IMG/VR virus record: IMGVR_UViG_3300046011_008292
Coordinates: 1 to 21,663 of that record
Length of the DNA stretch: 21,663 bases
Direction: 5' to 3' (one strand)
DNA from: a virus
The position numbers were made by a program, and so were the translations under genes. Positions 14,642-21,663 of this stretch are shown in pieces (position 1 is the first letter of the stretch; the number at the start of each line of letters is the position of its first letter). The notes under the pieces are model-generated. The model was not told where the DNA came from, made no database searches, and saw only the letters and a list, made by a program, of their open reading frames with translations.

Positions 14642-17600
14642 TGTCAGTAGAATTAAAAACATCAATACTTGTTAATCAGCAAGTACCCGAGTTTATTCGT
14701 AATGAATATCCTAAATTCATTACGTTTTTGGAGGCGTATTATGAGTTTCTTGAAACTCAGTCTAATACTGCCCTCACCTCAAATAATCTAGTCACAACTG
14801 CAAAGACTTTAAGAAACATTAGTGATATTGATGATTCTTTGGAAAGATTTGAGAGGAATTTTTATAACACTTATGCTTCATTGGTTCCTCTTGACGTACA
14901 AGCAAATAAGGCGCTTTTATTTAAACATCTTTTACCTCTTTATCGCTCAAAGGGTTCAGAAGTTTCATTTAAACTTTTGTTTCAACTTGTTTTTGGTGAA
15001 GATATTGATGTTATTTTACCAAAAAACAACGTTCTTCGTGCATCGGCCAGTAATTGGCAAATAGACAATAAACTTAGAATTAATCCCGATATTTCAAGTC
15101 GTTATACTGGTAATGGAACAAACAAAACTTTTTATTTGGCACAAAAATCGGGATTAGGTGATGTTGACGTTTACATCAATAATGTTTTAAAAACTCCAAA
15201 AGTTGACTACTTTATCAATAAAGAATATCGTCAACTAAATTTCATTACTGCTCCGGCCAATAATGCCGAAATAACAGTCGCATATGATAATTTCGACATA
15301 AATTTATTAAATAATCGAAAAGTTACAGGCATTACTTCACGTGCTTCGGCTATTATTGAAACCGCAAGTAGAAGAATTATTTCTGATACTTTAAATCTTG
15401 GTTTACCTATTGAACTTTTAGTTAATGTAAAGTCGCTTAGAGGTAGTTTTTTAAATGGTGAAATAGTTACGATACCAATCAATGATGAAACAAATAACAT
15501 TTCGATTGATATTCGTGCTTCAACATTTTCAATCGTTAGACAGTTCAATCTAATTAATGCTGGAAATAACTATAGTGTTGGCGATTCAGTTTTTGTATTT
15601 GGTGGCAATGCATCAGTTAATGCCTTTGGTACAGTTGAAAGAGTCATTACTGGAGAAATTGATACCATAAGTGTCGTTCACGGCGGCGCTGTATTTACAA
15701 ATGCATCGCCTATTTCTGTATATGGTAACAGTTCTTTCACAACAATGACCGTTGTTGTTGATAACATCGACACATCTGGCTCTAATGCAGCCAATTCATT
15801 TAAGGTGTCTCCAGACGTAATATCAAATTTAAGTTTAAACGTCGGTGGTACCGTTTACGTAAACAGTTCGAATTTTGGTGCAGTGTTTGCAAAATCAAAC
15901 ATAAGTGCCGCTAATTCAATTGCTAACGCTTTTAACTATGTTACACTCACTGTAGGTCCGATAAGTAACGTTAAAATTCTTTCTTCTACTGTACCACTTA
16001 CAGAAAAAAATTCAACGTTTTTAGATGCTGCTGGCGCACAGTATGCAGCAAATGCTCCGTTTCGTTATTCAAAAAGTCTGAAGTCAATTGGTCGTTACAA
16101 AATTAACGATGGTGGATTGAATTATCAAATTGGAGATGAAGTTATTTTTAATGCCAATCCACCAGGCACATATGGTCAAATGGCGGCGGCTGTTGTTGGT
16201 AAAATTTCAGTGGGTGGAGCAATTCAGAGAATTGATTCTGCTAATAGTAGAATTCGTGGTGTGGGTGCAGTTACGGCAGCATGTAATGAAATTACCGGCA
16301 CAGGAACTTTCTTTACACAAGATTTAAAAGGTGGCGATCTTGTAGATATTAACAATGAGTCTAGAATTGTTTCTTCTATCACAAGCGACACTATTGCTAC
16401 AGTTTCATCAGTATTTACGTACTCAGCATCAAACAAAAAAATTGGTGTGTATGATCGTTGGCCACTTGGTGGTTATGGTTACACACAAGGTAAGTTTCCT
16501 ACGATTTCAGTTAGTTCTAATACAGGTTCGGGTGCGAATATTCAAATTGATTCGCTAATAGGTGATGGTGAAACATTAACACCAACAGGATTTACTGCCA
16601 ATGGACAAATTATTTCAATTAAAGTTATTAATCCTGGTTCTGGTTATGAATATAACCCGACCGTAAGTATTGTAGGTGGAGATGGTTCAGCAACAGCAAC
16701 AGCAGAAATTGAACGCTCGTATTCTTCTGCGCCCGGTCGTTGGACAACATCCGATTCTATATTGTCTTCTTTCGAAAGAAAACTTCAGGGGCAAGATTAC
16801 TATGTTGATTACTCATATGTAATTTCTTCGAAAACAGAATTCAGCAAGTATAAAACAATGCTGAAACAACTGTTACACCCCGTTGGTATGGTCAACTACG
16901 CTTTATATAATAAAGAAAATCTTGTTGAACTTACTGACGTTGCGGTTCAGAGTTTTACAGCAAACACAATTTCTGGCACAGTCAATGTTGGAAATGGTAG
17001 AGTTGTTGTTACAGGAAATAGCACAAAATATAACGTTGCTAACACAAGAGGTATTTTGTCATTAGGTTCATTGATTGCAGTAAATGGTGAAATTAGAAAA
17101 ATTAACACGATTGTCAGCAACACATCTTTAATTACGACATCAAACATTTCTAATTTAAGAATTGCAAATGCTGGTTCCGGATACTCAAATGGTTATCTAG
17201 TATTTTCAAATGGTGGCGGCCAAATTACAAGTCTCACAATCACTGCTGGTGGTTCTGGATATGAAAATGGTGTAATGACATTCTCTGGTACAGATGAAGC
17301 AATACCAGCAATCGCAAACGTAGAAGTATTTAATTCAAATGGTACAATTCGAACATTAACATTTGTATCTGGTGGTTTGTATGCTAATAAACCAATCGCT
17401 ATACCAGATAGTAATCCACATCGTGTTGTATATGCAAATGGTATTAGTATACCAATTCGTGGTCAAGGTTATGCAAATGGTTGGCTGGTATTCTCAGGCG
17501 GTTCGCCATTGAGAGATGCAAACGTAAGATTAATTGTACACCCAAATACCGTAGTAAATACTGTTGAAGTAATTGATTCTGGACTGTATCAATCTACACC

Positions 17601-18954
17601 AACTGCCAGACCAAATACAAACGCAAATGCTGTAATTTCTTCGGTTACTGTAAACAGTACAGGTAACGGACATTCAAATGGTGTTCTTGTAATTTCTGGA
17701 GGCGATCCAAGTCGTCAAGCACTAATTCGTGTTGAAACATTCCCACCATTATCTGCACAAGTAAACTCAATTTCTGTAAACGCCTTTGCATATGGTGTAA
17801 ATGGATACGTTCAATTTAGTGGAGCAGGAAGTGACAACGTTGGTGCAAATGCTATAATTGTTGTTAATTCCCAAGGCCTTGTATACAACGTGCATTTGGT
17901 AAGTGGTGGTTTATACAAAGGTACACCATTAGCAACAGCAAATGTTGGTAATGCTTCGTTCACATTAGAAATGAAACCTTTGGATGGACAAATTCGTAAG
18001 ATTACGATTGTTGATCCTGGTTTGTATGCTAATGGTTCTACACCCACTGCTATTTTAAATACAGCACCAAACTCTGTAATATCGGTTGTATCAAACACTG
18101 CTGGAAATCTTTTCACAGGAAATAGTCTTGCGAATGGATATCTGGTGTTTAGCGGCGGTCTTCCTGTTAGAGATGCGAATGCAACTTATACTGTTCATTC
18201 AAACGGTGCGATTAATATGGAATCAATAGTAGTTACTGATGCTGGTTTATACCGAATTCCACCAACAACCGTGACACCAAATGTGACAACCGTTTCGGTG
18301 ACAGAAGTTCGCCCAATTGTTGGTGGTTCGGGATACGTAAATGGTAACGTGGTGTTTTCGACAACACAAGCAACTGCAAACATTCGTGCAAACTGTACGG
18401 TTGAGGTTAACGGTGCTTTTGGTGCGATTGTAAGAACCACTGTGAATCATGTTGGCTTATATGCAAATGGTGCAGATATTATTGTTGTGGGAATTCTTGA
18501 CCCGGCCACTGATACATTGCAGTCACCATCAACTGTAGCATCTTTTATCATAGGATATAGTGCTAATGCAAAAGCAGCAGCAAACTTAGTAGTTAATACT
18601 TCGGCAAACGTTGGTCAGACTGCTTCTGTGACACTTACAGCAAACAGTAACTCGTATACAAACGCCGTATTTACAATTACGCCCGTTGCGAACGATCAAA
18701 CAAATGCTGTAATTACAGTTGGATTTACTGGCAGAAACACAGCAGCAAATGCCGCTATTGAAGTTTATCCGAGCAATGGTGCCATCCGTAAAGTTACACT
18801 AAATAGTAATAGTGTGCTTCAAGGAGTTGGAGAGTATTACTATACACCGGATGTGACTCCAAATAGTGCTGGTTCGGGTGCTAAAATTACCTTTAATCCA
18901 GTGTCGTGGTATCAGACATCAAATGCACAGACAGCAATCATATTTAAGCAATAA
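14641..18954 (+). CDS. 7: gp7-like baseplate wedge protein with long C-terminal repeat region
   Basis: A very large protein of 1437 residues (T4 gp7: 1032). The N-terminal 130 residues are helical and conserved in T4-like phages: VPEFIRNEYPKFITFLEAYY, then DIDDSLERFERNFYNTYASL and LPLYRSKGSEVSFKLLFQLV. This resembles the region of tail proteins of the P2 gpI/gp7 type that pack on gp6 and gp25. Residues about 155-218 hold a beta module (YTGNGTNKTFYL, LNFITAPANNAEITVAY). A conserved block near 715-750 (QGQDYYVDYSYVISS, LLHPVGMVNY) normally ends such proteins. Here about 670 more residues follow, made largely of the repeat listed separately. The gp7 name rests on its position between 6 and 8 and on the N-terminal pattern; sequence similarity to T4 gp7 is not evident. 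The repeats may lie on the outer edge of the baseplate and act in glycan or surface contact. Confidence 0.7.
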   Translation: MSVELKTSILVNQQVPEFIRNEYPKFITFLEAYYEFLETQSNTALTSNNLVTTAKTLRNISDIDDSLERFERNFYNTYASLVPLDVQANKALLFKHLLPLYRSKGSEVSFKLLFQLVFGEDIDVILPKNNVLRASASNWQIDNKLRINPDISSRYTGNGTNKTFYLAQKSGLGDVDVYINNVLKTPKVDYFINKEYRQLNFITAPANNAEITVAYDNFDINLLNNRKVTGITSRASAIIETASRRIISDTLNLGLPIELLVNVKSLRGSFLNGEIVTIPINDETNNISIDIRASTFSIVRQFNLINAGNNYSVGDSVFVFGGNASVNAFGTVERVITGEIDTISVVHGGAVFTNASPISVYGNSSFTTMTVVVDNIDTSGSNAANSFKVSPDVISNLSLNVGGTVYVNSSNFGAVFAKSNISAANSIANAFNYVTLTVGPISNVKILSSTVPLTEKNSTFLDAAGAQYAANAPFRYSKSLKSIGRYKINDGGLNYQIGDEVIFNANPPGTYGQMAAAVVGKISVGGAIQRIDSANSRIRGVGAVTAACNEITGTGTFFTQDLKGGDLVDINNESRIVSSITSDTIATVSSVFTYSASNKKIGVYDRWPLGGYGYTQGKFPTISVSSNTGSGANIQIDSLIGDGETLTPTGFTANGQIISIKVINPGSGYEYNPTVSIVGGDGSATATAEIERSYSSAPGRWTTSDSILSSFERKLQGQDYYVDYSYVISSKTEFSKYKTMLKQLLHPVGMVNYALYNKENLVELTDVAVQSFTANTISGTVNVGNGRVVVTGNSTKYNVANTRGILSLGSLIAVNGEIRKINTIVSNTSLITTSNISNLRIANAGSGYSNGYLVFSNGGGQITSLTITAGGSGYENGVMTFSGTDEAIPAIANVEVFNSNGTIRTLTFVSGGLYANKPIAIPDSNPHRVVYANGISIPIRGQGYANGWLVFSGGSPLRDANVRLIVHPNTVVNTVEVIDSGLYQSTPTARPNTNANAVISSVTVNSTGNGHSNGVLVISGGDPSRQALIRVETFPPLSAQVNSISVNAFAYGVNGYVQFSGAGSDNVGANAIIVVNSQGLVYNVHLVSGGLYKGTPLATANVGNASFTLEMKPLDGQIRKITIVDPGLYANGSTPTAILNTAPNSVISVVSNTAGNLFTGNSLANGYLVFSGGLPVRDANATYTVHSNGAINMESIVVTDAGLYRIPPTTVTPNVTTVSVTEVRPIVGGSGYVNGNVVFSTTQATANIRANCTVEVNGAFGAIVRTTVNHVGLYANGADIIVVGILDPATDTLQSPSTVASFIIGYSANAKAAANLVVNTSANVGQTASVTLTANSNSYTNAVFTITPVANDQTNAVITVGFTGRNTAANAAIEVYPSNGAIRKVTLNSNSVLQGVGEYYYTPDVTPNSAGSGAKITFNPVSWYQTSNAQTAIIFKQ
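17158..18480 (+). repeat. Protein-coding repeats of two alternating beta motifs in the gp7-like gene
   Basis: Two motifs alternate. Motif A, consensus GxGYxNGxLxFSGG, occurs seven times; clear copies start near 17173, 17251, 17461, 17662, 18118 and 18322, with a looser one near 17788 (YGVNGYVQFSG). Motif B, consensus xxGLYxxxP, occurs six times (for example SGGLYANKP, DSGLYQSTP, SGGLYKGTP, DPGLYANGS, DAGLYRIPP, HVGLYANGA). Most A copies are about 200-210 bases apart, so a full unit is near 68 residues. After the fourth A copy a B motif is missing, and before the sixth A copy there is an extra one, pointing to past unequal recombination. Copies are divergent in DNA, so the repeat is old. Confidence 0.8.
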
Positions 18955-18963
18955 ATATAATTT

Positions 18964-20535
18964 ATGACTTCAGTTACAACTAAAAAAATACCATATATCT
19001 CTGCGGTTCAGTTCAAAGAATCTTTCTATGAGCCTGCGCCAGAAATTGGCTACGTTTTTATTGGCAATCATTTACCTTATTTTGACGAAAACGTTCCGAA
19101 TTCAATCGTAGATTCTGTGAATGATGAGAAACTTGCATGGGAAAACATGATTGCTGCCAAGAAGATTACTGGCAATGACGTTGAACTTGTCATACCTAAA
19201 TTTTCTTGGACTTCAAATACAAAATACAAACAGTATGATGACTTGATTGATTTGGATGAGTTGCTAACTGGAAACAATTCACTAAACGTCAAACCGATGT
19301 ATGTTTTCACATCTGAGCGAAATGTTTACAAGTGTCTGTCTAACAATGTATCCGCAAATTCAACCGTAGAACCTACTGGCGACTATACATCTTCTAATGG
19401 TAACATCGCAACCTCTGATGGTTACATTTGGAAGTATATGTTTAATGTCAAACCTTCAAACAAATTTTTGGCAGATGATTGGGTTCCAGCACCATCAAGT
19501 ACAAATCAATTAGACTATAACATAAACCCAATTGGTGTTGTTGATGGCGAACTTACAACAATCGTTGTTGAAAATCCTGGTTCTGGTTTTTATGAGAATA
19601 ATGTAGCAGTCATTCCTGTTTTTTCTTCCGGTTGCACAAGATTGAATTTAGCCAACACGACAAACGTTGCGGCTAATATGACAGTTTCGGGTACAGGAAT
19701 AGCACCCGGCACATTCATTTCCAGAATAGATGTGCCTAATAATAACATATTTTTATCCACTGCGACAACTTCTGCTGGCGGTGGAAATACAACCGCAAAT
19801 CAAATCGCACTAACAACACGAATCTTTATCGATGGTGATGGAACTGGTGCCGTGGCTGCCGCATCAATTAATGCTAATGGATTTTTAACTAAAGTAACTG
19901 TAACTACGATTGGAATTAATTATTCAAGAGCAAATGCTTTTGTTTATGGTACAGGTTCAAATGCGTCTATTCGTGTAATTCGTGATATGAAATATGGACA
20001 TGCTTATAATCCAGCAAGAGAGTTGGGTGCAAATAGTGTAATGGTAGTTTCACGAATTGGTGAAATTGATTCTACCGAAAATGGTAAAATACCTGCAAAC
20101 ACCACTTTTAGACAGTATGGTATCTTTGTAAACCCTCATAAATACGGTGAATCTACAGTTGTATCACCTGCTAATGCTAGTCCGGTTGTCTCTCAAGCAA
20201 CTGTCTTAACGATGACCGCTGGTTCGAGTTATTCGATTGATGAATTTGCTTATCAAGGTTTACCTAATGATACTTCGGCAGCCAACACGATTGCTCATGG
20301 TTCAGTTTTAGATCAAACATTTGATCAAGTTAGATTGACGAATGTGAGAGGTACATTTAGAACTGGTGTTGTTTTAAGGGGAGCCAGTTCTGGTGTTTCT
20401 GATCGTCTGGTTGTAACTGTACAGAATCCAGAATTTGAACCATATTCAGGTGATATTTTATATACGCAAAATGCGACTAAGACCACAAGAGCAGAAGGTC
20501 AGGCTGAAAATATCAAACTTATTGTTAGATTTTAA
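18964..20535 (+). CDS. 8: gp8-like baseplate wedge protein with inserted beta modules
   Basis: A 523-residue protein (T4 gp8: 334). Family features are AVQFKESFYEPAPEIGYVFI near the N terminus, then WENMIAAKKITGNDVELVIP, a segment MYVFTSERNVYKCLSN, the hallmark TSDGYIWKYMFNVKPSNKFL (150-169; T4 has DGYVWEYLFEIPP), and at the end AENIKLIVRF (T4 ends EEINILFTF). In T4, gp8 dimerises in the wedge and links gp7 and gp10. The extra length falls at about 195-345, where VENPGSGFYENN, then IDGDGTGAVAAASINANGF and TVTTIGINYSRANAFVYGTG mark the same beta modules as in gp6 and the gp7-like protein. AATAAATA (18950-18957) overlaps the previous stop and is a weak late-promoter candidate. Confidence 0.87.
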   Translation: MTSVTTKKIPYISAVQFKESFYEPAPEIGYVFIGNHLPYFDENVPNSIVDSVNDEKLAWENMIAAKKITGNDVELVIPKFSWTSNTKYKQYDDLIDLDELLTGNNSLNVKPMYVFTSERNVYKCLSNNVSANSTVEPTGDYTSSNGNIATSDGYIWKYMFNVKPSNKFLADDWVPAPSSTNQLDYNINPIGVVDGELTTIVVENPGSGFYENNVAVIPVFSSGCTRLNLANTTNVAANMTVSGTGIAPGTFISRIDVPNNNIFLSTATTSAGGGNTTANQIALTTRIFIDGDGTGAVAAASINANGFLTKVTVTTIGINYSRANAFVYGTGSNASIRVIRDMKYGHAYNPARELGANSVMVVSRIGEIDSTENGKIPANTTFRQYGIFVNPHKYGESTVVSPANASPVVSQATVLTMTAGSSYSIDEFAYQGLPNDTSAANTIAHGSVLDQTFDQVRLTNVRGTFRTGVVLRGASSGVSDRLVVTVQNPEFEPYSGDILYTQNATKTTRAEGQAENIKLIVRF

Positions 20536-20545
20536 AGGTTAATAA

Positions 20546-21663
20546 ATGGCACTTACTACAAATTTTAATCAAGATCCTTACTACGACGATTTTGACGATG
20601 ATAAAAATTATTATAGGGTTTTGTTTAAACCGGGAAACGCTGTTCAATCCCGTGAATTGACACAACTTCAAAGTACCTTACAAGATCAGATTAAAAAGTT
20701 TGGCGACCATGTGTTCAAAACTGGTTCCGTAGTTACAGGTGGGCAAATCACAATTCAAAATGTAGCATATATTAACATTGCTTCAAGTTATTCCGGCCAA
20801 GACGTTTCATATTTAAATTTTGATAAACAAGTAATCATTAATTCCGCCAATACAAAACGTGCATATGTTTTAAAATCGTATGGTGCTGTTAGTGCAAATA
20901 ATGAGCCAATCACATTTATTGTCAATCAATTATATGGCGATCCATTTACAGTTAATGAAACTATCTACACTTCAAATACTGACCCACAAGCAATAACTTA
21001 TTATGCGAATACTGCTTCCGCAAACGCCACAGGAAACTGTCAGTCATTTTCTGTAAATGAGGGTGTATTTTATTACGATGGAATTTTTGTAAAAGTACAA
21101 CCACAAAGTGTGGCGGTTGACAAATACAGTCGTGAAGGCAGTGCAATTGTTGGTTTCTCTGTAAGTGAAGATTTGGTTGATTACACCGAAGATACAACGC
21201 TTCTTGATCCGGCACAAGGTTCTTCAAATTTTCAAGCACCAGGTGCAGACCGCTATAAAGTTTTGATGACACTGGAGACAAGACCGATTGGTAGCACAGA
21301 TTTGAAACAATTTGTGGAGTTAAGCATCATGGATGGTGGTGTTCCACAAAAAACTGTTAATACTCCAATCTATGCTTCTTTAGGTGATGAATTTGCCCGC
21401 AGAACAGAAGATGAGTCTGGTGATTATGTTATTAAAAATTTCCCATTAGAACTCACCGACAGCGTTTCGAATTCGGCTTTTGCTAATGTTACTTTAGGTT
21501 CAGGTAAAGCATATATTAAAGGTTATGAATTTAGAACTGATGCACCAACAACAATAACTGTACCAAAACCAAGAACTACGGAGACTGTAGAAAATCGTAG
21601 AGTTGAGGTTGATTACGGTTATTATATTTTTGCCAATGGCATGTATGGTAATTTTGCAACAAA
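20546..21663 (+). CDS. DUF4815-type virion structural protein, gp10-like position, 5' part only
   Basis: The frame starts at ATG 20546 (AAAGG about 8 bases upstream) and stays open to the end of the window, so only the first 372 residues are seen. It starts MALTTNFNQDPYYDDFDDDK, followed by NYYRVLFKPGNAVQSRELTQ, LQSTLQDQIKKFGDHVFKTG and later EGVFYYDGIFVKVQPQSVAV. This 'NFN.DPYYDDFD..KNYYRVLFKPG.AVQSRELTQLQ' opening is that of the DUF4815 family found next to gp8 in cyanophage-type T4-like phages. Such proteins are virion components, often long and with fibre-like C termini. The position after gp8 matches gene 9/10 in T4, so a role as the short-fibre or baseplate-outer protein is likely but inferred. 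No T4 gp10 motif was recognised. Confidence 0.82.
   Translation, partial: MALTTNFNQDPYYDDFDDDKNYYRVLFKPGNAVQSRELTQLQSTLQDQIKKFGDHVFKTGSVVTGGQITIQNVAYINIASSYSGQDVSYLNFDKQVIINSANTKRAYVLKSYGAVSANNEPITFIVNQLYGDPFTVNETIYTSNTDPQAITYYANTASANATGNCQSFSVNEGVFYYDGIFVKVQPQSVAVDKYSREGSAIVGFSVSEDLVDYTEDTTLLDPAQGSSNFQAPGADRYKVLMTLETRPIGSTDLKQFVELSIMDGGVPQKTVNTPIYASLGDEFARRTEDESGDYVIKNFPLELTDSVSNSAFANVTLGSGKAYIKGYEFRTDAPTTITVPKPRTTETVENRRVEVDYGYYIFANGMYGNFAT

Noticed and set aside
18950-18957. AATAAATA before gp8 as a late promoter
   Set aside because: It overlaps the stop of the previous gene and is only 6 bases from the ATG. Similar AATAAAT strings occur at other gene junctions (before gp32 and gp25), so it is likely a stop-codon and AT-rich spacer effect.
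20961-21281. Minus-strand 106-codon open frame inside the DUF4815-type gene
   Set aside because: It is antisense to a well-supported protein, has a His/Leu/Gln-rich shadow composition and no recognisable motif.
1-21663. tRNA genes, CRISPR arrays, insertion sequences, attachment sites
   Set aside because: None was seen. The DNA is almost fully coding with gaps of at most a few tens of bases.

Overview
The window is an AT-rich, densely packed structural segment of a T4-like contractile-tailed phage. Almost every gene matches a T4 virion or replication protein. The flavour is that of the cyanophage/pelagic branch rather than T4 itself: gp5 lacks its lysozyme domain, the wedge proteins carry NPGSGY-type repeats, a DUF4815-type structural protein follows gp8, and a 65-residue protein ending a 'PPPPHT' motif follows gp5. 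The host cannot be read from the sequence. No tRNA, CRISPR array, insertion sequence or integrase was seen.

Layout. (1) 1-1332, plus strand: the 3' end of a HAD-family nucleotidase-like gene, then the ssDNA-binding protein gp32, closed by a strong UUCG-loop terminator. (2) 1334-6247, minus strand, read from high to low coordinates: gp4 head-completion nuclease, an unassigned 193-residue protein, a tail-tube-fold protein (gp54/gp19-like), gp26, a gp51-like reading frame with no convincing start of its own, and a 736-residue tape-measure-like protein carrying a peptidoglycan hydrolase-like domain. (3) 6282-21663, plus strand: gp48, gp53, gp27-like hub, gp5, a small protein, a 315-residue structural protein, PAAR spike tip (gp5.4), gp25, gp6, a giant gp7-like protein, gp8 and the start of a DUF4815-type protein. 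A T4-late-like box (CATAAATA) lies in the short divergent gap at 6248-6281.

The genes together encode most of the baseplate. The hub and spike are gp27, gp5, PAAR and the tape-measure-like protein. The tube junction is gp48 and the gp54-like protein. The wedge is gp53, gp25, gp6, the gp7-like protein and gp8. Genes mostly abut or overlap by 1-4 bases, as expected for co-translated structural operons.

The most interesting signal is at the end of gp26. A canonical -1 slippery heptamer (T TTT TTC) sits just before the gp26 stop, with a Shine-Dalgarno-like GAAGGA upstream and a weak hairpin downstream. The -1 frame is open for 67 codons and encodes the gp51-like protein, whose first ATG is internal and has no ribosome binding site. 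This predicts a gp26-gp51 fusion of about 310 residues. The next gene is the tape-measure-like protein, so the order tube, frameshifting chaperone pair, tape measure is the one known from lambda-type tails. Separately, the murein-degrading function appears to have moved from gp5 to the tape-measure-like protein.
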